Positions 1-6,286 of a stretch of DNA of 7,147 bases are shown piece by piece. Within the stretch, counting starts at the first letter, position 1, and every line of letters begins with the position of its first letter. The notes under the pieces are model-generated. The model was not told the origin of the DNA. It saw only the letters and a program-made list of their open reading frames with translations, and searched no databases. The translations under genes were made by a program, and so were the position numbers. The stretch is from Thermoguttaceae bacterium (GTDB lineage Bacteria; Planctomycetota; Planctomycetia; Pirellulales; Thermoguttaceae), in assembly GCA_028695865.1 (NCBI GenBank), contig JAQVID010000151.1:1-7147 (forward strand), read 5' to 3'.

Positions 1-1
1 T

Positions 2-886
2 ACACGGGGTAAAGGAATCAATATTTACACACATGGAGAAATGTTAGCTGCTCACTCCTATCCTGTTTTACGGGAATTTGACCATTTGGCCGGGCATTTC
101 GGCGGATCATGGAGCTCGCAGCAAAAAGAATTCGGCGCCTTTCCCGGCGCGATTCTGATGACCACAAATTGCGTACAAAAGCCTGACGAAAGTTATCAAG
201 ACTACATTTTCTCAATCGATCCGGTCGGTTATCCGGGCATGACCAGAATTACCCGAAACGAACTCGGCAAGTTCGATTTTACCCCCTTGATCAAGGCGGC
301 TCAGGATTCGTCCGGCTTCTTTAAAGCTCGTACCAATGAGAAAATAACAATTGGCTACGGAGCTGATGCGATCATCAGTCTGGCCGATCCGATTCGCAAA
401 GCAATTCAGCAAAACTACTTGCGACGAATCTTCCTGATAGGCGGCTGCGATGGGCATGGTGAAAAGCGAAATTACTTTACCGAACTTGCCAAATCGATGC
501 CGTCTGACTGCCAGATTTTAACCCTCGGCTGCGGCAAATTCCGCTTCAATCGGGAAGAGATTCCGCCGCTTGCGTCCGGTTTGCCCCGACTGCTCGACAT
601 GGGCCAATGCAACGATGCCTATGGCGCTATCCGTTTGGTCCGCTTCCTAAGCGATGCCTTTGGTTGCAAGATTAACCAACTCCCGTTATCGATTATCCTT
701 AGCTGGTATGAGCAGAAAGCCGTCGCGATACTCCTTTCCCTTCTGGCTCTGGACATAAGCGACATACGGCTTGGCCCCTCGCTCCCGGCGTTTCTTACAC
801 CTGAAGCGTTGAATATTCTCGTCGAGAAATTCCATATCAAGCCGATAACCACGCCTGCCCAAGACCTTGCCGAGGCCTTGAGTTAA
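2..886 (+). CDS. hcp: Hybrid cluster protein (Hcp, hydroxylamine reductase family), C-terminal part
   Basis: The 5' end is cut by the window: the reading frame is open from base 2 and has residues RGKGINIYTHGE before the first in-frame Met at 41, so that Met is internal. Six ligands of the Hcp hybrid Fe-S-O cluster are visible in the expected order: Glu in YTHGEML (codon 38-40), Cys in MTTNC (170-172), Cys in GGCDG (446-448, the persulfide-type position), Cys in LGCGKF (530-532), Cys in GQCND (608-610) and Glu in SWYEQKA (710-712). The remaining His ligand and the N-terminal cysteine cluster must lie upstream. The C-terminus (LGPSLPAFLTPEALNILVEKFHI, split here as family-typical segments) is intact and ends in TAA. 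Hcp is a cytoplasmic enzyme that reduces hydroxylamine in vitro and is linked in vivo to NO detoxification and protein S-nitrosylation in anaerobes and facultative anaerobes. A hairpin terminator follows directly, so hcp ends its transcript. Family assignment is very secure; the physiological substrate is not. Confidence 0.95.
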   Translation, partial: TRGKGINIYTHGEMLAAHSYPVLREFDHLAGHFGGSWSSQQKEFGAFPGAILMTTNCVQKPDESYQDYIFSIDPVGYPGMTRITRNELGKFDFTPLIKAAQDSSGFFKARTNEKITIGYGADAIISLADPIRKAIQQNYLRRIFLIGGCDGHGEKRNYFTELAKSMPSDCQILTLGCGKFRFNREEIPPLASGLPRLLDMGQCNDAYGAIRLVRFLSDAFGCKINQLPLSIILSWYEQKAVAILLSLLALDISDIRLGPSLPAFLTPEALNILVEKFHIKPITTPAQDLAEALS

Positions 887-909
887 GTCGGTCGGCCTGA
901 CCAAAACCA

Positions 910-938
910 AAGCGGAGCGGCTTTTCGCTGCTCCGCTT
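910..938 (+). terminator. Rho-independent terminator of hcp
   Basis: A perfect 9-bp inverted repeat, AAGCGGAGC (910-918) and GCTCCGCTT (930-938), encloses an 11-nt loop. A T-rich but interrupted run follows at 941-958. It begins 23 nt after the hcp stop codon and separates hcp from the hydrolase gene. No convincing sigma70-type promoter is visible between it and the next start. TTGATT at 946-951 with TATTGT at 967-972 is a weak match with a 15-nt spacer. Confidence 0.8.
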
Positions 939-993
939 GCTTTGTTTGATTGTTTTTCCTCCCTGTTATTGTCCTGACACCCTTCAAGTTTTT

Positions 994-997
994 GAGG
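994..997 (+). promoter_or_regulatory. Ribosome binding site that fixes the hydrolase start
   Basis: GAGG lies 6 nt before the ATG at 1004. The frame is open further upstream, with a TTG at 950, but that codon has no comparable site and would place 18 residues before a complete signal peptide. The ATG at 1004 is therefore preferred. Confidence 0.7.
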
Positions 998-1003
998 TAC
1001 TTC

Positions 1004-2404
1004 ATGAAACGATTGTCCTTGTTTTGTTCGCTTTCCTTATTCCTGTTGGTTGTATCCTCCGTCTTTGCTCAGGATTACTCATACCATCGTTTCAAAGAGC
1101 ATCGGGATCAATACGAACAACCACTCAAAACCGTATTGGCCGATATGGAAAAAGACTTGGGAGTCAAAATCGTCTGGGACAAAAAGTTCGAACCATTCCT
1201 CGACGCCAAGGTCGCCCTTGCCCCCTGGAAACTCTGGAACGATCCGCAAATTCGTTTGGCTTACATTCTTGCTCCCCTGGATTTAAGCTTTGAAAAAACT
1301 GATGCCCATACCTATCGCGTGTTCGAACCGTGGTACTACATTCGCCCCGAACTCGAAGGAAAAGCCCATTTGGACCGTATTTTGAAGCAATTCCCCAATA
1401 AGGCCGCCTGGGAACTCCGAAGGCAGAACGTCTGCAAGGCCATTCTCAAGACACTCGATCTGGACCCGTTACCGCGTCAGAATCCGCAAAATCTTATAAC
1501 GACTGAAAAACGTCTTCACGATGGCTATACCGTACAAAATATAGCTCTCGAAGTCTTTCCAAAATATTATGTTTGCGCAACACTCTATGAGCCGATAAAG
1601 AAAAAAGGTCCGTTTCCCCTTGTACTGTGCCCACATGGACACGGCAAGGCGGGTCGAACGGGAAATGATCAGCAGTACCGCTCGGCGACACTTGCTCGCA
1701 TGGGTGCCGTAGTGGTTACTTACAGTATGTTTGCCTGGTTGGAGTCCGAATCTCCACTGCTTCATACTGATCATCGCGATCCAATTTCCGGCACGATGCA
1801 AACGCTGGCAACGATTCGCTATCTGGATTACATGTTGGCCAATAAGAATATTGACCGCACCAGGGTGGGAATCACCGGCTGTTCCGGCGGCGGAACACAA
1901 ACCTTTTTGGGTACGGCTCTGGACAATCGTATCACGGTTTCCGTTCCGGTCGTCATGGCGTCGAGTCATTTTTTCGGCGGTTGCCCGTGTGAAAGCGGTC
2001 TTCCGTTCCACACGCTGTGTGGCGGTACCTGTAATGCGGAAATCGCGTGTTTTGCGGCTCCGCGACCCATGAAGCTCATTGCGGTCACTCAGGACTGGAC
2101 CAAGAACACCCCCACCGTTGAATTCCCGTTTGCCCAAAAGGTATACGGCTATTTCAATGCCGTGGACAAAGTTGAGTACGCGATTTTCGACGAACCGCAC
2201 AACTATGGCCCGTCCAAACGTCAAGCGATGTATCCATTCATGGCGAAACACCTCGGACTGGACATTAAGCAGGCCGACGAATCGAAAGTCACGTTAGAGA
2301 CGGCGGAAGCGCTCATGGTCTTTGGTCCGAACAAAGAGCGTTATCCCAAAAACGGTGTTAAAAACATTGAAGAACTGATTCAAGCGTTCCACGCCGCTAA
2401 ATAA
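1004..2404 (+). CDS. Exported alpha/beta hydrolase, acetylxylan-esterase-like, with STN-like N-terminal domain
   Basis: The 466-residue product has a clear Sec signal peptide: MKR, then a hydrophobic core, then cleavage after VFA at about residue 22. Residues ~41-107 resemble the STN (secretin/TonB short N-terminal) fold: a helix (TVLADMEKDLGVKIVWD), a middle strand and a second helix ending in a 'LDLSF...YRVF' strand pair. An alpha/beta hydrolase domain spans ~180-420. It has CPHGHGKAGR (209-218) before the oxyanion region, nucleophile Ser294 in GCSGGG, likely acid Asp364 in QDWTKNTP, and likely base His399 in EPHNYG. The sequence around the nucleophile and the HFFGGC motif match planctomycete proteins usually annotated as acetylxylan esterase or Abhydrolase_7-like. 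The likely role is deacylation of polysaccharide or another ester substrate outside the cytoplasm, but the substrate is not provable here. Cys327, Cys329, Cys339 and Cys343 cluster near the active site. It lies 57 nt before the kinase gene. Confidence 0.78.
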   Translation: MKRLSLFCSLSLFLLVVSSVFAQDYSYHRFKEHRDQYEQPLKTVLADMEKDLGVKIVWDKKFEPFLDAKVALAPWKLWNDPQIRLAYILAPLDLSFEKTDAHTYRVFEPWYYIRPELEGKAHLDRILKQFPNKAAWELRRQNVCKAILKTLDLDPLPRQNPQNLITTEKRLHDGYTVQNIALEVFPKYYVCATLYEPIKKKGPFPLVLCPHGHGKAGRTGNDQQYRSATLARMGAVVVTYSMFAWLESESPLLHTDHRDPISGTMQTLATIRYLDYMLANKNIDRTRVGITGCSGGGTQTFLGTALDNRITVSVPVVMASSHFFGGCPCESGLPFHTLCGGTCNAEIACFAAPRPMKLIAVTQDWTKNTPTVEFPFAQKVYGYFNAVDKVEYAIFDEPHNYGPSKRQAMYPFMAKHLGLDIKQADESKVTLETAEALMVFGPNKERYPKNGVKNIEELIQAFHAAK

Positions 2405-2450
2405 TAATGTCAGTCAGGAGCAGGATGTGTGACCAACCGACTCGAATATT

Positions 2451-2457
2451 GAGGTGA
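2451..2457 (+). promoter_or_regulatory. Ribosome binding site of the kinase gene
   Basis: GAGGTGA, a strong Shine-Dalgarno match, has its GAGG core 7 nt before the ATG at 2462. It supports that ATG as the start. The rest of the 57-nt gap (2405-2461) shows no terminator-like hairpin, which allows read-through from the hydrolase gene. Confidence 0.75.
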
Positions 2458-2461
2458 TGCC

Positions 2462-3334
2462 ATGGGGTTATTCGGAAAATTTCTCGGAAAGCGAAAAGTC
2501 GACATCAAGAAGCGATTTTCCTTGCACAAGGAAGGAATCTCCGGAACAATGTCGAAGTTTTATCAAGCGACTGATCGGGAAAATAATCGGGAAGTCGGCT
2601 TGAAAATCATCAGTGTCGAAAAGATGAGACAAGTCGAAGATCGGTATGTCAAATTCGGCAAAGCAGGCAAAAAGCCAAGCGAAGGCGAAATCGCCATGAG
2701 CTTGTCGCATCCGTATATTGTCGAAACATACGAGTATGGATTCACGACAAATAACGAACCGTATCTTGTCATGGAGTACCTCGAAGGAACCGGTTTGAAC
2801 AACGTTTTAATGTTGCCTCGCGATCTTTTGGCCGGTGCCCGCCTCCCTTATATTCGACAGTGCGCCGAGGCCCTCCGATATGTCCATGAACACGATTATA
2901 TTCATCGTGATTATTGCCCGCGAAATTTGCTCTTTACCGGAGACGGCCGCTCCCTGAAGCTAATCGACTTTGGCTTGACCGTACCGAACCGCCCTCCGTT
3001 CACAGACCCGGGTGGCCGAACCGGCACCCCCAACTACATGGCTCCCGAATTGGTTCGTCGTAAACCGACCAGCACCATGGTCGATATATTTGCTTTCGGC
3101 GTTACGATGTATGAGCTTTGTTCGCGACAACTTCCCTGGCCATCCGGCGCGAGTCTGGCTGCCATGAATCACGATCAACCGCCCATTCAGATTACCACGC
3201 TTGTCCCCAATCTGAATCCGAAATTGGCTCAAGCCATTCACCAGTGTATTCTTCCCGATCCCCGCAACCGGCCGACGATACAGGATTTTCTAAAAATGAT
3301 CAGTCGCCTCGAAACGGATACTGTAGAGAGTTGA
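2462..3334 (+). CDS. Hanks-type serine/threonine protein kinase, soluble, kinase domain only
   Basis: The 290-residue product is essentially one kinase domain, with no transmembrane segment or sensor domain. Visible landmarks are a degenerate glycine-rich loop (KEGISGTMSKF, 23-33), the ATP-anchoring Lys48 in GLKII, the helix-C Glu76, a hinge at about VMEYLEG (103-109), the catalytic loop HRDYCPRN (148-155) with Asp150 and Asn155, DFG (169-171), a Thr-containing activation segment GRTGTPNY (185-192), APE (194-196), Asp208 in helix F, and Arg270 near the end. The core catalytic residues are therefore kept and the protein is probably active. However, the Lys normal for Ser/Thr kinases in HRDxKPxN is Cys152 here. 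The N-terminus (MGLFGKFLGKRK) is basic and amphipathic and might touch the membrane (inference). The gene lies 5 nt before hpnE and should be co-transcribed with it, so its target or signal may concern isoprenoid or membrane lipid metabolism. Its substrate is unknown. Confidence 0.9.
   Translation: MGLFGKFLGKRKVDIKKRFSLHKEGISGTMSKFYQATDRENNREVGLKIISVEKMRQVEDRYVKFGKAGKKPSEGEIAMSLSHPYIVETYEYGFTTNNEPYLVMEYLEGTGLNNVLMLPRDLLAGARLPYIRQCAEALRYVHEHDYIHRDYCPRNLLFTGDGRSLKLIDFGLTVPNRPPFTDPGGRTGTPNYMAPELVRRKPTSTMVDIFAFGVTMYELCSRQLPWPSGASLAAMNHDQPPIQITTLVPNLNPKLAQAIHQCILPDPRNRPTIQDFLKMISRLETDTVES
3325..3330 (+). promoter_or_regulatory. Putative ribosome binding site of hpnE inside the kinase gene
   Basis: AGAGAG lies 9 nt before the ATG at 3340 and overlaps the last kinase codons. 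It is a moderate Shine-Dalgarno match. Its position within the upstream gene suggests translational coupling. Confidence 0.45.
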
Positions 3335-3339
3335 GCAGA

Positions 3340-4770
3340 ATGGACGCAATCGTCAAACACACGGAACAAACCGGCGGCGGTCAACTTTCTGTTGCCGTGG
3401 TCGGTGGTGGACTGGCCGGGATTTCCTCCGCGGTTAATCTCGTCAAAAGCGGCTGTCGCGTTGTCCTGTTCGAACGTGGTCGTTATCTGGGTGGCAGGAC
3501 CTCCTCCATGGCCATTCATCGCGACCAATGGACATCATCACAACTTGTCGACAATGGTCAACACATTTATTTGGGGTGTTGCCACGCCTTGGAACAAATG
3601 AACGCGACTCTCAATCTGGAGTCGTGCTTTGATCGGCTTGATCGAATTCCTTTCGCGCAGCCCAAAGGCAAAATCTGGTACATGTCGCCTGCCCGATGGT
3701 TGCCGGCCCAATGGCAACTTATTCCTTCTTTGCTTCGAATGCCGCGCTTGACTTTCGGTCAGCGGCTTCATATTATCAAGACGGCAAAAGCCCTCTTGCG
3801 CTGCACAACCCGAAACACAAATACAGAAACGTTCGGTCAATGGCTTGCCCGTCACGACGCTCCGGAAAATACCTTACGTTTCTTCTGGCAGCCGATAATT
3901 TTAAGTTCGCTGGCAGAACTGCCCGATTACGTTTCCGTGGCCGCGGCTCAAACGGTGATACGTGAAATATTGTTCTCCGGTCGCGGTGCCACGTCTGTAA
4001 TGATTCCCAACCGCCCGCTTCGCGAAATTTATCACGATCGTACCGTCGAGTCGCTTCAAAAACTGGGAGTCGATACCCGGTGTCTTTCCCGCGTTTCTCG
4101 TCTGCTCGTCGAAGGAAATCGCGCCTCCGCAATAGAATTGAATACGGGTGAAACTTTGAAGTTCGATTGTTTCGTCCTGGCATTGGGAACATTTGCCCTT
4201 TCGCGGCTTCTCAATGATTCCGGTCAGGATGAAGCAGAATCGGCCATTCGTTTTGATCGCTTCGAATTGGGAGCGATTACGGCAGTCCATTTGTGGTTTG
4301 ACAAGCGTCTTATCGACGATCCGGCGGTCGTCCTTTTCGACGGTCCCGGCCAATGGCTTTTCTGCCCCGGAAAGCAAACCGGTTACACACAAAAAGGACA
4401 GGGAGTTTATCATCAGGTCATTGTCAGCGCGTCTCACAGACTTCTCGACGGCGATGAACTGACCGCAAGCAAAAGTGATCAACTGATGCAGCGCGTTTTG
4501 CAACAACTCAAGACAGTTTTTCCCGAGGCCGCCCTGCGTGAATTAAAAGCCGCTACGGTCTCGACCGTACTTGACGCCATTGTCTCGCCCACGCCCGAAG
4601 TTTTTTCTTCACGACCTTCACAAGAAACATCCCTTGACAACCTTGTTCTGGCGGGCGACTGGACCGATACGTCATGGTCTTCCACCATGGAAGGAGCCGT
4701 CCAAAGCGGTATTGCCGCCGCTCAAATGCTCAAACGCAAAAGTAATCCGTCGCAGACCATCCAACAGTAA
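3340..4770 (+). CDS. hpnE: Hydroxysqualene dehydroxylase HpnE (squalene-associated FAD-dependent desaturase)
   Basis: The 476-residue product is an FAD-dependent amine oxidase/phytoene-desaturase-type flavoprotein. The dinucleotide-binding motif VVGGGLAG (20-27) is followed by Glu45 at the end of strand 2 (LFERG) and by GGRTSS (51-56), which together form the ADP-binding Rossmann unit. DNGQHIYLGCC (71-81) is characteristic of HpnE proteins, as is the C-terminal FAD motif LAGDWTDTSWSSTMEGAV (437-454). In the known pathway HpnD makes presqualene diphosphate, HpnC converts it to hydroxysqualene, and HpnE reductively removes the hydroxyl to give squalene for hopanoids or C30 carotenoids. The frame is open upstream to an ATG at 3118, but that would overlap the kinase by over 200 nt and add 74 residues without family resemblance. 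The ATG at 3340, 5 nt after the kinase stop, is chosen. hpnC and hpnD are not in the window. A more distant FAD desaturase of carotenoid synthesis is the main alternative. Confidence 0.88.
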   Translation: MDAIVKHTEQTGGGQLSVAVVGGGLAGISSAVNLVKSGCRVVLFERGRYLGGRTSSMAIHRDQWTSSQLVDNGQHIYLGCCHALEQMNATLNLESCFDRLDRIPFAQPKGKIWYMSPARWLPAQWQLIPSLLRMPRLTFGQRLHIIKTAKALLRCTTRNTNTETFGQWLARHDAPENTLRFFWQPIILSSLAELPDYVSVAAAQTVIREILFSGRGATSVMIPNRPLREIYHDRTVESLQKLGVDTRCLSRVSRLLVEGNRASAIELNTGETLKFDCFVLALGTFALSRLLNDSGQDEAESAIRFDRFELGAITAVHLWFDKRLIDDPAVVLFDGPGQWLFCPGKQTGYTQKGQGVYHQVIVSASHRLLDGDELTASKSDQLMQRVLQQLKTVFPEAALRELKAATVSTVLDAIVSPTPEVFSSRPSQETSLDNLVLAGDWTDTSWSSTMEGAVQSGIAAAQMLKRKSNPSQTIQQ

Positions 4771-4805
4771 ATGCGACTCCAAAAGCACTGACAAGCCGTC
4801 AACGC

Positions 4806-4838
4806 ATCGGGGAGTTTTTTTACGAAACATCCCCCGAT
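4806..4838. terminator. Hairpin between convergent hpnE and fliI, probable bidirectional terminator
   Basis: ATCGGGG (4806-4812) pairs with CCCCGAT (4832-4838). The stem extends inward through A4813-T4830 and GTTT (4814-4817) with AAAC (4825-4828), leaving single bulges at A4829 and C4831. It starts 36 nt after the hpnE stop and lies 112 nt past the fliI stop on the other strand. The T run sits in the 5' arm and loop rather than after the stem, so this is not a textbook intrinsic terminator on either strand. Its placement between convergent genes is the main argument. Confidence 0.5.
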
Positions 4839-4870
4839 CCTGAGTTGGAACACAGCGAATCGCAAACAGC

Positions 4871-4885
4871 AAAAACAGAGTTTTT
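4871..4885. terminator. Small AT-rich hairpin, possible weak terminator
   Basis: AAAAAC (4871-4876) and GTTTTT (4880-4885) form a 6-bp stem with a 3-nt loop. There is only one G-C pair, so it would be unstable. It lies downstream of fliI on the minus strand and of hpnE on the plus strand. It may assist termination or be chance. Confidence 0.2.
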
Positions 4886-4888
4886 TCT

Positions 4889-4934
4889 CCCTGTGGTGTC
4901 GCGCCTGTGACGTCTCTGGCCTGTAATGTCTCTG
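4889..4934. repeat. Imperfect tandem repeat, 16-nt unit
   Basis: GCCTGTGACGTCTCTG (4903-4918) is directly followed by GCCTGTAATGTCTCTG (4919-4934), differing at two positions. A degraded third copy, CCCTGTGGTGTC, begins at 4889. The array sits just past the fliI stop codon on the minus strand. No coding function is apparent. Confidence 0.6.
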
Positions 4935-4949
4935 TCATATGATGTTGTA

Positions 4950-6281
4950 TTACTGAACCTTGCCCGTTTTGGCCGTGTCGAGCAATTTGCCAAAAGCTTC
5001 GGCTGTTTCATCAAACGGGGCTTTCTCGAATCGGCCTTGACGTAAAAACGCGTCCAACTTTGGCTTCATGGCAACGGCTAAATCGGTATCCGGATTCACG
5101 CCCGGTCGCCAAGCTCCAATATCAATCATGTCTTCCAAATCGCGATAGATACCGAGCATGCGGCGAGCTTCCGCGGCATATCGCAAATGCTCTTCACCGC
5201 AAATATTTTGCATCGATCGACTGATACTCTCGATAATATCAATTGCCGGATAATACCCGGCGGTACTCAATTTGCGTGAAAGCCAAATGTGCCCGTCAAG
5301 CAGTCCGCGAACCGCGTCGCCAATCGGGTCCTGGCGATCGTCCCCTTCAACCAAAACAGTAAAGAACGCCGTAATACTTCCGCGATCACTTTTGCCTGCC
5401 CGTTCAACGAATCGGGGCAGCATGGAAAAAACGCCCGGCGTGTATCCGCGAGCGGTCGCCGGTTCCCCGGACGCCAGGCCCAATTCGCGTTGAGCCATGG
5501 CCACACGAGTTAAAGAGTCCATAAGAAAAAGAACATTTTTGCCGCTGTCACGAAAATATTCGGCAATGGACATGGCGCCTTGAGCGGCACGTACCCGCAT
5601 GAGCGCCGGCTCGTTCGAGGTCGAGACCATAACAACACATTTGCGTCGTCCTTCATCCCCCAATTCGTTCTGAATGAATTCACTGACTTCACGACCTCGT
5701 TCACCAATGAGAGCAATCACAATAACGTCCGCGTTGGTGTAGCGGGTCATCATGCCAAGTGTGACGCTTTTACCCACACCAGACCCGGAGAAAATCCCCA
5801 AACGCTGTCCGCGCCCGCAAGTCAACATCATGTCGATTGCGCGAATACCGGTTGAAAGAATTGAATCGATGGGCGGGCGACTGCATGGGTCAGGCGGCTT
5901 CTGGTCGTAACGCGCGCGGTGTGTCAGAACAGGACGGCATCCCGAATCAATCGTCTCGCCAAAAGCGTTAACGACCCGGCCAAGCAGTTCATCCCCGACC
6001 GGAATCGTCGGCACGGTTTGCACCAGTCGAATCGTACTCCCTCGACTTATACCAGTCAAATCGGAATAAGAATAAAGAATCGTGTTGTTGTCCCGAAAGT
6101 CGATGACCTCGGCCAAAATAGGTGATTTATCCTTGCAGTCGATTTGAGCAACCGAACCGATCGGAGCGGGAAAACCGGCGGCGGCAATCGTTGCCCCTTT
6201 CGTACTGACGACGCGACCGATCATTCCGGCCGGAACGGTTCTGCCAATACGATCGCGAAGCTCTTCCATGTAATCGGTCAT
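4950..6281 (-). CDS. fliI: Flagellum-specific ATPase FliI
   Basis: The 443-residue product has the normal FliI length and belongs to the F1-beta/FliI/SctN ATPase family. The N-terminal beta-barrel region (~15-90) is followed by the catalytic domain. That domain contains the Walker A motif GSGVGKS (166-172, Lys171), the catalytic-glutamate motif IGERGREV (192-199), the Walker B LFLMDSLTR (251-259, Asp255), VEGDD (311-315), and YPAIDIIESISRS (344-356) carrying the conserved arginine region. A type III secretion ATPase (SctN) is the alternative, but the adjacent gene encodes a FliH with the flagellar-type glycine ladder. FliI is a peripheral hexameric ATPase at the base of the flagellar type III export gate, energising and assisting the delivery of rod, hook and filament subunits. 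Its ATG lies 5 nt after the fliH stop, so the two are one operon and probably translationally coupled. The upstream SD is weak. No truncation or missing motif is seen. Confidence 0.92.
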   Translation of the reverse strand: MTDYMEELRDRIGRTVPAGMIGRVVSTKGATIAAAGFPAPIGSVAQIDCKDKSPILAEVIDFRDNNTILYSYSDLTGISRGSTIRLVQTVPTIPVGDELLGRVVNAFGETIDSGCRPVLTHRARYDQKPPDPCSRPPIDSILSTGIRAIDMMLTCGRGQRLGIFSGSGVGKSVTLGMMTRYTNADVIVIALIGERGREVSEFIQNELGDEGRRKCVVMVSTSNEPALMRVRAAQGAMSIAEYFRDSGKNVLFLMDSLTRVAMAQRELGLASGEPATARGYTPGVFSMLPRFVERAGKSDRGSITAFFTVLVEGDDRQDPIGDAVRGLLDGHIWLSRKLSTAGYYPAIDIIESISRSMQNICGEEHLRYAAEARRMLGIYRDLEDMIDIGAWRPGVNPDTDLAVAMKPKLDAFLRQGRFEKAPFDETAEAFGKLLDTAKTGKVQ

Positions 6282-6286
6282 GATAT

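Noticed and set aside
946..972. Possible sigma70 promoter TTGATT/TATTGT before the hydrolase gene
   Set aside because: The match is poor and the spacer is only 15 nt; planctomycete promoters are not well enough defined to call it.
950..1003. TTG start 18 codons upstream of the hydrolase ATG
   Set aside because: It has no ribosome binding site and would precede a complete signal peptide; GAGG before the ATG at 1004 is better.
1469..2251. Long (260-codon) open frame antisense to the hydrolase gene
   Set aside because: It lies wholly inside a well-supported gene on the other strand, has no recognisable domain, and is Arg/His/Thr-rich in the way shadow frames are.
3118..3339. 74-residue N-terminal extension of HpnE
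   Set aside because: It lies almost entirely within the kinase gene in another frame and resembles no FAD-protein N-terminus. The ATG at 3340 directly precedes the dinucleotide-binding region.
3901..4506. 201-codon open frame antisense to hpnE
   Set aside because: It is fully covered by hpnE, shows no domain or ribosome binding site, and has shadow-like composition.
4672..4938. 88-codon minus-strand frame starting 12 nt after the fliI stop
   Set aside because: The position would suit an operon member, but it has no Shine-Dalgarno sequence, runs through the tandem repeat and the hairpin, and its last third is antisense to hpnE. No family resemblance was seen.
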